Positions 1 to 10,167 of a stretch of DNA of 64,000 bases are shown here, in pieces. The notes under the pieces were generated by a model. That model searched no databases. It saw only the letters and a program-made list of their open reading frames with translations, and had not been told where the DNA came from. The stretch's first letter is position 1; every line of letters starts with the position of its first letter. The position numbers and the translations under genes are program-made. Source of the DNA: Flammula alnicola (lineage: Eukaryota > Basidiomycota > Agaricomycetes > Agaricales > Strophariaceae); contig JADNRV010000085.1 of the NCBI GenBank assembly GCA_015499995.1, positions 1-64,000 of the forward strand, read 5' to 3'.

Positions 1-1163
1 GTAAGGACCGCCATTGTCACGATGGACTGGAGTCTGGCGGTTATTGATGACCGACAATCCCGAAAATGGCGATGACCATGCAGCCAGTACGTCTGGCAGC
101 TTTCCCCCTTTCTCGACGATTTCTGGGTTGGCAGCGATCGTTCTTAAGGCCTGTATTCCTGCTTCATAAAGGGCCGGGTGGATTATGGCTAGGACCGCGC
201 CAATTAGTGCCGAGCTTTCCTTGATTTCTTGAAGCCATCGAAGTCCGCGATCTGTGCGTAGGGCGGCCGATACTTCCATGCTGTGAGATTTCTATATTCT
301 TGTGAGCGCAGTTATCCGATTGTAATCTGTTCCGCGGGAACTCGCTTACCGCATGTGCTTGTTGATACCAGGGCCGGCGCCACACTAACGGTTCCCGGCC
401 GAATCGTGCAACTTCCCGTATCCGCATAGTGGGTGTCATTAACCCTCCAACTGCTCGAGTTAGGCAGCACGGTCAGAAAATTCTCTATTGTTTTCAGACT
501 TTGCCACATGATAAGCTGATGCAATGCGATTATAAGTCATCCGATACCTGATTGCAGCAACATTGCCCTTACCTGACGGGGTTTCAGCAAACAAGCAGGC
601 ATGTACCACACGAGGATATTGCCTTCAAGATCTACCACCACAAAAGGCTGCGTCTCGTAGGTTTCCGATCCACTGCCCTGTAGCGGCGGATACATTTTTT
701 GATTTGTTCTTCGTACCGTTCATTTCGCCCTGTTGATTTCGGACTCGTATCAGCCAGGTAGGCGGCATAACTGTCTACTGCCCAGCTAGTGGTTTCTGTA
801 TCTCCTCGTTAACTAATGTTCCTATTAAAGAGTCAAAGGAACTCACTCCTATTCCGGTAAGCCGCTACTAAAACATTCACTAAGTGATCGCATTCTTGAA
901 GGAGGAGAAGACTGAAGTGATCAGGGAAAGCCGCTCGAGCAGGCGCACCCGCCATTTCATTCTTGAACTTCGCTCGTAGATATGTTGCGATGCTTTCTGT
1001 CAGCTCGATTCCCATCGGTCCCGCTGAGTTTGCCATGGGTTGTAGTTGTACTCAAGAAGATAATCACATACCATGTGTCACGTTGTCTGCTGTCGCTTAT
1101 TCCTAATTGCGCAGTCTTTCTTTTCCTCACGAGCCTCGAAGAACCCTCAGGCTGCTCCAACAT
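1..1163 (-). pseudogene. TET/JBP-like 2-oxoglutarate dioxygenase, 5' part, frameshifted, runs off left edge
   Basis: Read on the minus strand, successive pieces give SETYETQPFVVVDLEGNI (about 660-600), SSWRVNDTHYADTGSCTIRP (about 450-400), WYQQAHA then, after a short intron (about 347-288), EVSAALRTDRGLRWLQEIKE and SVINNRQTPVHRDNGGPY at about 36-1. The HRD triad fits the HxD iron ligand of a double-stranded beta-helix oxygenase, and the segment order matches, from memory, TET/JBP-related proteins that are expanded in Agaricomycetes and associated with KDZ transposons. The frame changes near 690 (poly-A run) and near 370 (extra C), so this copy looks decayed. The second His and the Arg that binds 2-oxoglutarate lie outside the window. 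The upstream limit, about 1163, is uncertain. Family assignment is recall-based and not verified by search. Confidence 0.55.
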
Positions 1164-1561
1164 GTTCCTGAGGACACTTCAGCTTTCTCATCATTCTACC
1201 AATTTAGTTACGTCTGAGCTCCTTCAATCTCCCCTGCATTTTAATTAGTGGTGAGCTGGGCTGTGACCCAGGCCAAATGGATTAGTGTTGAACACATTCG
1301 GGGTACTCGTTGCGTAAATCAGAGATGAGCTTGGATAGCTAGACCTTTATTGGAGGGCCTATATCATTATGATCTCACCCATGATTGATGGGGGTCCTCT
1401 GCTTACATATGTGCCAGAAGAACTCGCAGAAATTTGAATGCATTTAGTTTTTGTTGTAATGGTATGAGATCTAACAGTGCACGTCTTTGTACCTAAGCTT
1501 GAATCCATTCCTAGCTGACTTGAGGCCCGTCAGCGCGTCTAAATAGATATGTGCAAATTTA
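1164..1561. other. Intergenic, no gene seen
   Basis: AT-rich stretch between the broken dioxygenase and the stop codon of F-box gene A. Only short open frames without recognisable motifs are present. It does not match the downstream spacer that follows the other F-box copies, so one edge of the F-box duplication lies close to 1560. Confidence 0.5.
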
Positions 1562-3046
1562 TTACCCCGATTCTGGTACATATTGCAGAGAGACTAGAGA
1601 CCCATCGGCTCCCACCACATCCCAGAGGACACGCGTCTCACCGCCATTGCTACGGAACCACTCCAGATCTTCGTCATCCAACGCAGGACCTCTACCAGAT
1701 ATCTCCACGCCCTCCAAACGAATTCCGCCTTCCTCTCGTCTGGCGGAGTCGTTCAGAATATCGATTAGACGGCGCAAGGCACCTGCTGTGAAGTTTGTGC
1801 AATCCTGGACTTCAAGAAAACGTATCTTCCCGGCTTCGATGTGGTCATCCTCTCCTTCTCCAAGCCAGCGCAGAAATTCGTCGTTAAAGGAGGGACATGA
1901 CTCCACGCTCAGGCTACTGCGACCTTCCCAACGAGAGATGATGTTGTAGAGACTGTCGTCATGATGGGCAGAGCTGTCGCAAGAGGGTATACATTCAATA
2001 ATGAGGTCATGGCTGGTGAGGGTACCAGAGAATGGAGGAATGTAACAACAAGAGAAAGTGGTGCAGTATGCCGACCATGTGGCGAGTTGAAAGAACTCGA
2101 TGATGAAACCGGTTGAAACTTTGTCGAAATCGATCCCATATACGCGACGATCGCACAAATATCCTGTGTCTCTTCTTTGATGTGGTCTATATGATAAGGA
2201 AATATTTTTCAAGTGGATGCCTGCCCTAGGATTTAATGCTGAGATGAGACGCATAAAGTCGAATGTGCTGCTACTGTCGGCTGAGTTGCACTTCCTGCTC
2301 CGGAACCGAAAATCGGAGATATAGAGGATAAGGTTAGGGCCACCTTTCACCGTTGCGAGCCAGTCGTATCCCAAATGGAGAATGTCCATGAACGCGAGAC
2401 CACTCATGGAAAGCTTTTTCAATCTTGGGAATTTGACTGGCACGATGCCACGTGTGATTCTGGTTTTTCCGTTGTCGACGACGTGGGTAAGGTCATGAAC
2501 CCGGCCCTCGAGTGTCAAATCCTCGAGGAAGAGAGCATCCCGTGCGAGAAATAGAGTCGGAGAAGGAAGGGATGATGCGAATGTGAGATCGAAGACAATC
2601 GAGGTGCATCGTTCAATATGTGGTTGAAGGTATCTGGCAATGGACTCTGCTCGACTACTTTCCCGCATCTTCCCTTCCTCGGTCAAGTTATTCGTGCTGG
2701 AGAATGCCAAAACGCAGATCTTGGAGTCTTTCGACCACGTAAATGCATCCAATAATGGTGTTGGGTCGTTGGCCACGTCAAAACATATGCGCGTCCAGTA
2801 CTCTGGTGAGTCCGAAAGCACATCCCGCCATAAATTGCAGACCCATGCGACGTTGAATGGGAATAGGGCTGGGTCGCGCAAGTTGTCGCTAGCCCATGTT
2901 GTTTCTGGTGGGTTTGGGGACTGCAAGAAATGAGCCAATTCTGGGTCTTCGTAGTACTCGGGATCAACGAGCTTGCGAGAGGATTCGTAAACGAGATTAA
3001 AAATGAGCGACATTAGCTCAATAGGTAGGTTTCTGATTCGAGACAT
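1562..3046 (-). CDS. F-box protein, copy A (intact)
   Basis: Uninterrupted 494-codon frame starting MSRIRNLPIELMSLIFNLVY. The N-terminal LPxELxxxIF and the downstream VCNLWRDVLSDSPEYWTR pattern are the two conserved halves of an F-box-like domain (about residues 5-95). In this class such proteins serve as substrate receptors of SCF (Skp1-cullin-F-box) ubiquitin ligases. The rest of the protein is the variable, partly beta-strand and LRR-like region usual for Agaricomycete F-box proteins, with no second motif I recognise. It is closest to copy D at 33804-35318 and more distant from the two pseudogene copies at 8.6-9.3 and 21.3-23.3 kb. No intron is needed. The target of the receptor cannot be read from the sequence. 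Confidence 0.8.
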   Translation of the reverse strand: MSRIRNLPIELMSLIFNLVYESSRKLVDPEYYEDPELAHFLQSPNPPETTWASDNLRDPALFPFNVAWVCNLWRDVLSDSPEYWTRICFDVANDPTPLLDAFTWSKDSKICVLAFSSTNNLTEEGKMRESSRAESIARYLQPHIERCTSIVFDLTFASSLPSPTLFLARDALFLEDLTLEGRVHDLTHVVDNGKTRITRGIVPVKFPRLKKLSMSGLAFMDILHLGYDWLATVKGGPNLILYISDFRFRSRKCNSADSSSTFDFMRLISALNPRAGIHLKNISLSYRPHQRRDTGYLCDRRVYGIDFDKVSTGFIIEFFQLATWSAYCTTFSCCYIPPFSGTLTSHDLIIECIPSCDSSAHHDDSLYNIISRWEGRSSLSVESCPSFNDEFLRWLGEGEDDHIEAGKIRFLEVQDCTNFTAGALRRLIDILNDSARREEGGIRLEGVEISGRGPALDDEDLEWFRSNGGETRVLWDVVGADGSLVSLQYVPESG

Positions 3047-3195
3047 TAACTTGCGATATTTGTGGTGTGTCGTTGGGATCGCCTCTCGCGACGCTCAGTT
3101 TGTGCCAAGGGTCGTTTACCGTAGTTTTACCCGTCAGTAAAGTTCAAGCTCCGCAGCTTGACCGGCACCGTCGGCACACTGTCCCGCTCTGGTCA

Positions 3196-3290
3196 AAATG
3201 GTCCCTACTACACAGCAATATGATTGGAGGAAAACAGGCAACAGGCAATACCTCCAAGGTAACCCTGTTCCGCAGCGTCTCCGCGAATTG
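3196..3290 (+). pseudogene. Fragment of PMI exon 1 (copy 1)
   Basis: Plus-strand sequence matches the first coding exon of the mannose-6-phosphate isomerase at 21071-20931 (minus): the codons for VPTTQQYDW and then KTGNTSKVTLF can be followed before the match fades. It lies just upstream of F-box copy A, divergently oriented, as the real PMI gene lies relative to the F-box gene at 21.3 kb. It is a passenger of the F-box duplication, with no start codon context and no downstream exons. Confidence 0.75.
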
Positions 3291-3349
3291 TAGTCACACC
3301 ACACTTGAAGTTGCAACCTTAGGAAGCTACTTCAGTGCCTAATTTATTC

Positions 3350-4171
3350 TGCACGGCCCGCAGTCGTCTGGATCATACCCGGTATACAGACGCGGTCAAC
3401 CAGAACCTGAGTACAAGGAAAGATGCTCTCCGAACACCATGAATTTAGTGAAAGATGAACAGAAAAACGATGATAACAAAATATTTATATACAGTATGTA
3501 CGCGAGGCTCCGCGGTTCCATTTCTCCAGCCCATCCACCTCGCCCGACCAAGGATGAACGTTGAACTCTTGCCAGGTATGAGGCCCCCAGAACGAACGAC
3601 AGAACGAGGTCTCCTCAGAATGAGAATCCGCCATGGCTATGGCCATGACTTCTTCCCCCGCCGCCTCCGAATGGACCCCCACCGAACCGAGCCCCGCCCC
3701 CGAAGGACGCGAAGAGTTCCTCCATATCCATCGGGCTCATGCCGCCAAAGCCCCCGCCCATGCCGCCCATACCCCCGCCCTCGTTCATGCCGTCTTCGTC
3801 CTCGCCCAGGTCATAGCGTTCTCGCCTCTTAGGGTCAGAAAGCACCGCATTGGCTTCGACAACCAGCTTGAATTTCTCTTCGTCTCCACCCTACAAGCAA
3901 AGAAACATGATCCATCAATGATCGGTCAGAAAAGCGTTAGGTCGCATGGAACTTTACCTTGTCCGGATGATGGGTCAAACTTTCGCGCCTATACGCCTTC
4001 TTGATTTATATCTCGGTGTACTCTCTGGACACGCTCAAGATCTTGTAGTAGCCTGTCCTTCGTCTTGCTCCTCTTGAGCGCCGCCTCCGCCTTTTTCAGT
4101 TCGGATTTCAGAGCACGGACGTCCGCATCTGTCGCGCTGCCCTCAGTCTGGGCTTGCTGGATGGCGGAGGT
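3350..4171 (-). pseudogene. 3' fragment of TPR/DnaJ gene (duplicate of 9880-10720)
   Basis: The minus strand carries the C-terminal Gly/Phe-rich end of the DnaJ gene ([19 protein letters not shown] through [11 protein letters not shown], 3845-3615), an intron, a degenerate J domain in which HHPDK is still readable, and the preceding coiled region. It stops abruptly at about 4171, where the sequence becomes S28 peptidase. The J-domain exon has an in-frame stop and small indels relative to the full gene, and all TPR exons are absent. It cannot encode a cochaperone. The 3' flank to about 3350 is also duplicated from 9.88 kb. Confidence 0.85.
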
Positions 4172-5313
4172 CAGACTTAAGATTCACGATGGCAGTTTTA
4201 TTGGCTCGATTTAACGTGTTGTCGACATACCTAAACGTAACGAATTTTTATAACCGCCAGACAATAAATAAAAAAGACGATGAACGCACTTCGTTATTGC
4301 GACCCAATCGGCCGAACAATTTCTCGTAAGGCTACGTTCTGCGGCTCTGTAGTAGCTTGACATATCAACCTGCGCCTCAACAGGCTCAGACGAGGCCCAA
4401 GATGCGAATATTATCTCAGGGTTACGGATCCGCATCAGGGCTGACGAATGCCTGGCTATGAGCCGCCGAGCATGACCCACGGCGTCTTGCTTGGGTGGAC
4501 CGGGAAGCTCAGTAGCGGGTCTGAAGTATCTGAAGAGTTGGACAAAGGCCTGGATCCTGCGTGAGCAAAGGAATTGGCGAAGAAAACAACGTCTTCAAGT
4601 GCTTGCTCTGTGGTCAGCAATTGCCACTCATCTGCCGTTGTATTCTCCTGAAAAAATGTGAATGATTTAGTTTCCTGGAAGGATTGGCTATAGTGCTTGA
4701 TACTGACATTTACGGGAAGTGAAAGAGAGCCTCCGTAAAATCGATGTTCCCAGAGAACGGCAAGGCCATTGCATCGTTTTGCAAGACGCATGGTAGCGGG
4801 AAAAAATGGTATTCCTGTTCGCTTGTCGTTAGAAAACAAAGCTATTACCGAGGACGGATTGGAAATACCTGTAGATAATAGGGAAGGAGAGTCTCTGCGT
4901 TCTGCTCTCCCGAATCAAATAGTGAAGGGACGTTAGACACAAAAGAACAACAACAGCCTAAAATGGCACATACGAAATACAGGGCGTTCTTGTTACCAAT
5001 AAGTCGCGTTGATCCAGTATCTATTATCGAACCTCTCTGAAGTATTTTGAGTGAAGTGATCAATCGGTATCTAAAACACATCAACAACTCGGTGAGCTCA
5101 TGGATTATTGATTAAATCTGTTGGACATACTTGGATGAACTTGGCAAATTCTCGATAGGCAGATTATCCCTATCCGCCAAGTGAGGTGATACAACATTCT
5201 CGCGTGTTCCCTATTCTTGGAGCTTTGAAAGGCCCTAAGGGTGCCTGTGAGCCCTCCGTAAAGGAGAGCGCGCTAACGAGCAAAGGGACTGACAAGAAAA
5301 GGTTGAACAGCAT
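4172..5313 (-). pseudogene. Truncated serine carboxypeptidase S28 (5' exons only)
   Basis: This is an inverted partial copy of the S28 gene at 46347-48583. It begins with ATG at 5313 (signal peptide MLFNLFLSVPLLVGAL by comparison) and includes the exons for GEQNAETLLPYYLQ, LAVLWEHRFYGGSLSLPVN and SSDTSDPLLSFPVHPSKTPW. It ends about 40 nt into the exon after SADWVAITK, at about 4172, where it abuts the DnaJ fragment. The GGS(Y/x) nucleophile region is reached, but the exons with the catalytic Asp and His are gone, so no active peptidase can be made. The breakpoint shares a few bases (GACCT/CC) with both partners, suggesting end joining or template switching. Confidence 0.85.
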
Positions 5314-5441
5314 CGTGCGCAGCTAGAGATAAGTAACAAATGAGATAAAGCTCGCTAGAGGGTTATATAGAACTACTCGCTTTGTTATCAAACTTGTGGT
5401 GCTGCTACCAGAAAGTGCACATGGTCAGAGTGTCGTGTGGG

Positions 5442-5714
5442 TCAGAACTCGTCTTGAGATCCAGAATTGCAGGAAGATATGTCATCGAACTTCCAAGCGG
5501 GCCGGGATATCGCTGGTTCCGCGCGTCCTATGTTACTTCGGACGCTTGGGAACGCGTTAGCTTCAATATGTCGGCATAGATCTGGGACATTCACGGTTTG
5601 AAAGTCCATCTGAAGGACATTGAGATTGATGAGGTTGGCCTCCTGAGTGGATCGTAAGAGGGTTCGGTGAAAGGCCACCCTGCAACGCCTGGCACATCTC
5701 GTCGGTGGGCACAT
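5442..5714 (-). other. Open frame conserved between inverted arms (arm 1)
   Basis: A 90-codon frame ending in AWKFDDISSCNSGSQDEF, just upstream of the truncated S28 gene and in the same orientation. The other arm keeps the same frame (45961-46218, 85 codons) with the same stop and an in-frame length difference near the middle. No known domain is recognised. It may be a 5' exon, a small gene, or chance conservation between young duplicates. Confidence 0.25.
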
Positions 5715-6490
5715 TCCATGATGTTGGGCGGAGCGCGATGGACCCTATTCCTTCAGAAAGTGTGGCTTACTTATCTTCAGCGATGATCTGTTCAAATTTC
5801 TTTCAATCATCTATTGCTTGACAGAGGAGCTGGTGTGACGTGTCTTTCTTGTAGTGTCTGCGAGATCACAAAGGATGTGTTCTTCAAGTTTCTACTTGAG
5901 GGAGAAGCTAGGCTTTCTAATGAAGAAAGGTCCTGCCGCGAGGCTGAGTGCGGGGGGATTCATCGAAGGCGTGAATGTTATGTGCAATGCTGGCCTCGAC
6001 ACCGACAACTGAGCGTGAAGCCGGCCCGAAAGTCTCACCAGCACGGGTCAGAAATTTTACTAACCTTCATTTGAACCTTTACAGTACCAATAAAAATTGG
6101 GGAGGAAGGGTCAGAAAAAAGTATTATTCTACACAGTTATAGTGCTACTTGAGGATCGGACAGGAAACGGGATACGACTGTAAAAGCTCAACCAATTGTC
6201 GGGATACGGTCTGGTTGAAATGTGAATATCCTCTGGCCGAGTCGAAGCAAAGAAAGCATATAATATTTGGCGAGCGTTATCCTAATAGTAATAAGAAGAA
6301 TAGGCGTGGCTCGGTATATCAATAACAGTCATGACCAAAGGCGGACTGAGCAAACATATCTCCATGAAGCCATGAAGTGCTCTCTCGGAGGCGAAGAAAG
6401 CACTGAAATGGGTGAAAAAATCATGGTCCATGTGGTGTGAGCGAGTAGTAAATATAATACAAGAAACCCGGGGATCAAAATTCTGCGCAA

Positions 6491-7793
6491 TCATCTGTCT
6501 GACGCGTTGTACGTTGGCGGTGCGTCGTAGACCTGTGTGGCGCGTTCTAGCGCAGTCTCTAATCTCCTGACGTGTTCTGTCAGTTGTTCCAGACGATTTC
6601 GCATGTCTGACGAGTCGGAATCTGCCCTCCCGGAGGTATCCGTCCCTGCTACGGAGCTTGCGGAGAAGGTGGACTGCCCTGCGCCGGAGCGGAGGGCCGA
6701 AATCTCCACTAGGAGCCTTTCTCTCTCGTTTCTCAGCTGGTCCCGCGGTAAACCAGTGGTTAAATACCAGCTGGAGTCCGTCGACAAAGCATTGTGGACA
6801 TGAGGTATCACGAGCTCTCTGTTTTTGGCTATTGAGGGGTCGGATGACGTTTGGGTCTGCCTCTCGACGTCTAAAACGAATGGAGATACACGAGTAAGAG
6901 AGGGTTGGCTGGGAATGAACTGCCTATCGTGGTACGATGCAGCGAAAGGAGAGGTGTGTTCCACCGGAGGGTCATATGGTGACACCACATGGTCATTGAT
7001 CAGGACTGTCTGGCGCACATTCCTCCTTCGAAGACGGCAGAATAATAATAATGCCAGGAGGATCAAGGCGATTCCGCCAATTGTCCCGCCCACTGCAGCA
7101 CCAATGACGCTGCCGTTCGATTTATGGGGAATGCCCGTCGTGGAGGCTGTGGGAGGAGATGTTGACTGGGATTGGGGAGTGTTGGTGGCTTGAGTGGTGG
7201 TTGAGGAGCTCTGCGACGTTTGCGTTGCGGTTGCGGACGTCAAAGATGAAGTTGATGGGGGGACAATTTCGAAAGTATTAGAGCTGGCCAGTAGTGGCGA
7301 ATACACGCTAGGTAGCGATATTAAACGTCTTTGGTAGTCAAGGAAGTTACCACAATACTCACCTGGAATTTTGGTGCATATCTATCTGGTAGAATCTAAG
7401 ATTTGAATTCCTTCGATTTAGGTCATGCAATGCAAGCAGTTTTCAAGAGGACTTACGAGTGTGCCAATCCATCCGGTATCTGCATGGTGAGCTGTTGCGG
7501 TGAGAAATTTAGTGTCACAGTCCATGGAGTGAACACTCGCGGAGCGTTGGGGTCACTTCCTGCAACCGGTATAAGAACCAGTCCAAGAGGAACGGTGGGC
7601 AACGGATCCGCGGATAGATCGTAGGTCAAGGTGTCACCTGGCGTCAGAGGAGATGGCGATGACTGAACTTGCACTTGATATGCTCCGAGGACCAACCAAG
7701 GACACCACAGTAAATATCTAGCCTTCGCATTTGGGATTAGTCTGCAATACCATTTGGTAGACACACGCACGATAACTTCAAGGGAGAGTGCAT
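6491..7793 (-). CDS. Secreted/type I single-pass membrane protein, copy A (intact)
   Basis: The start is chosen at ATG 7793: a 23-nt first coding exon (7793-7771) followed by an intron of about 50 nt, which together give a signal peptide starting MHSPLKLS and continuing YLLWCPWLVLGAYQVQV. Next comes a short beta-rich ectodomain with SDPNAPRVFTPWTVTL, a Ser/Thr/Gln-rich stalk, a transmembrane helix (GAAVGGTIGGIALILLALLL) with a basic RLRRRN stop-transfer, and a cytosolic tail with two coiled-coil stretches (LRNERERLLVEISALRSG and MRNRLEQLTEHVRRLETAL). It ends in APPTYNASDR, where PPTY is a PPxY motif of the kind bound by WW domains. Copies B (43.2 kb) and C (57.2 kb) share this plan. The layout suggests a cell-surface sensor or wall-linked protein; the function is unknown. 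Confidence 0.75.
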
Positions 7794-8179
7794 TTGTTAT
7801 ATCTGCGATCAGTTACTCGTCCTGCAAGCGTGAAAGGAAGTGGGGGAAGGAGGGCAACGGGAAGAAGAAAGGCTCCGCGAGGTAACCAATGCATGCAGTG
7901 CAGTTAAAGAGCGCAAGGAGCCTCGGCATCAAAAACCATGCCAATTGATCCTTGAACGTTGCCAACAGTACTGTGAGATAAGTACAGGCTCCTAAAAGCA
8001 CCCTCTCGTATCGAGAGTAGGCCTGGAGGAGTGCGGACACCTAAAAAGTAACAAGCAGCATGAAGTCACCACTTTAATCAGGAATAGAAACTGGTTCTAC
8101 CATTGTTCTTGAATCCCAATAAAATATACGATCTCTTGGATATCTAGTTGGTTAATCTTGCGCCGTGAAACGCAACAGT

Positions 8180-8550
8180 GCATTGAACTCACCTGTGTTC
8201 TCAGGGCTATATAAAGGTCCTTGGTTGAAATGATCAAACTTCATCCCCACGTCGTCTCGTTGAATACGGGCATTATCAATGCCACATGACATGTTCGAAG
8301 TATCAATATACGGTGAAAGATAGATCGTCAAATTCTGTGATGAATCGTATGGCCTGGAACTTCTGGAATTCGAATGGCAGGAGTTGCTACAACATGATGA
8401 GATGGGTATCTGACGTGATATTTTATCTTCGATATATTGTCGAAATGGCCTTTGTAGATTCCGATAGCAGGCTTGGACAACGGACTCTGTCAGAATGAAT
8501 TCGAAAAAGGTTCAGTCGATGGATGTAGAAATTTAAGATTACAAACGTTC
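8180..8550 (-). repeat. Spacer repeat (copy 1 of 3)
   Basis: On the minus strand this runs from GCGGACCTTGAACG to the GGTGAGTTCAATGCACTG block. The same segment lies at 33240-33610 and at 35880-36294 plus 40796-40830 on the plus strand (the last split by the TIR element). It is the non-coding end of the F-box unit and here links the truncated F-box copy directly to the TM gene. A TATATA motif lies near its end (about 8210). Confidence 0.8.
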
Positions 8551-8554
8551 AAGG

Positions 8555-9326
8555 TCCGCAAATTGTACGTCAGATGTAAAGGACAAGGTAGAAACCAACT
8601 TCCACTGTCGTGAGCCAATCATCTCCCAGATGGAGGCTGTCCATGAACGCGAGACCGCTCATGGAAAGCTTTGTCAATTTTGGAAATTTGACTGCCACGA
8701 GGCCACGCGGCCACGTGTGATTCTGGTACTGTTTCTGTTGTTGGCGACGTAGGTAAGGTCATGCATCCGGCACGCGAGTGTCAGATCCTCGAGAAACAGA
8801 GCCTCCCGTGTGAGAAATAGAGTCGGAGAAGGAAGGGGTGATGCAAATGTGAGATGGAAGATAATCGAGGTGCATCGTTCAATATGTGGTTGAAGGTGTC
8901 TAGTGATAGACTCGGCTGGATTACTTTCCCCCATCTTCCCTTCCTCGGTCAAGTCATTCGCGCTGGAGAATACCAAAATGCGGATCTCGGAGTCTTTCGA
9001 CCGTGTAAATGCATCCAATAATGGTGTTGTGTCGTTGGCCACGTCAAAAGATATCCGGGTCCAGTACTCTGGTGAGTCCGTAAGCATGTCCCGCCATAAA
9101 TTGCAGACCCATGCGACGTTGAATGAGAATTGGGCTGGGTCGCGTAAGTCGTCGCTAGCCCATGTTGTTTCTGGTGGGTATGGGGGTTTGAAGTCAGACC
9201 GAAAGAAATCGCCCATTGCCGGGTCTGTGTCTTTGTAGTACTCGGGATCAACGAGCTTGCGAGTGGATTCGTAAACGAGATTAAAAATGACATTAGCTCA
9301 GTAGGTAGATTGCTGATTCGTGCCAT
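8555..9326 (-). pseudogene. F-box gene copy B, frameshifted and 3'-truncated
   Basis: Starts MARISNLPTELMSF, shifts frame within the F-box, and continues as DFFRSDFKPPYPPETTWAS and FNVAWVCNLWRDMLTDSPEY in another frame to about 8674. Homology then carries on without an intact frame to about 8555 (the region of STVKVGPYLILYI in the intact genes), where it joins the spacer repeat. About the last half of the protein is missing. It shares DFKPPYPPETTW with the copy at 21.3 kb and not with copies A and D, so it belongs to that subtype. Confidence 0.85.
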
Positions 9327-9544
9327 TGGCTTGCGATATTTGTGGTGTGTCGTTGAGATCGCCTCTCGCGACGCTCAGTTTAGTTTGTGCTTGGTTTGTG
9401 CCAAGGGAGCAGATCATTTACAGTTTTGCCTCTGGTAAAGTTCAAGCTCCGCGACTTGGCCGGCACGTGTATTTCTTGACTCCGAGCATACTCCGACACA
9501 TTCGCTCAACGAAAGAACTACTTATGAGTTCCTCTCGTAGCACG

Positions 9545-9640
9545 GCCTCAGTATTCAAAATCGTGCCTACTACACAGCAATATGAAAGAAAACAGGCAAT
9601 ACAAGGGAGCCATGTTCGTCGCAGCGTCTACGCGAATTGT
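9545..9640 (+). pseudogene. Fragment of PMI exon 1 (copy 2)
   Basis: The sequence encoding ASVFKIVPTTQQYE matches the start of the real PMI exon 1 at 21071 (minus). The initiator ATG is changed (ACGGCC at the site), and the frame is lost after GNT. It sits divergently upstream of F-box copy B, mirroring the 21 kb arrangement. Confidence 0.75.
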
Positions 9641-10167
9641 AGTCACACCACACCTGAACCTGAAGGCCTGTCCGGGACCACTTGCTCCAGGCATGCAAGT
9701 AATCTCAAAGAGTATTTCCTGCAAATGGAATTCAGAGGGTAATATAAGATACTGACTGTATCTTTGACGGACACCATGTCATAAGTACAGTACATCCTTA
9801 CCCGAGAGCAAAAATGTCGAGCTGAGTGAATGTGTACATACTTGAGTCGAAGGTTGCAACCTTAGGAAGCTGTTACTTCAGCGCCTAATTTATTCTACTC
9901 GGCCCGCAGCCGTACACGTCTGGATCATACCTGGTATACAGACATGGTCAACCAAAACCTGAGTGCAAGGAAAGATGTTCTCCGAACACCACGAATTTAG
10001 TGAAAGATGAACAGAAAAACGATGATAACAAAATATGTATATACAGTATGTACGCGAGGCTCCGCGGTTCCATTTCTCCAGCCCATCCACCTCGGCGCAA
10101 CCAAGGATGAACGTTGAACTCGTGCCAGGTATGAGGCCCCCAGAACGAACGAAAGAACGAGGTCTCC

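Noticed and set aside
7813..8040. 75-codon minus-strand frame MSALLQAYSRYERVLLG... upstream of TM copy A as an extra exon
   Set aside because: The split signal peptide beginning at 7793 gives a complete and paralog-supported start; the upstream frame is destroyed in arm 2 and absent before copy C.
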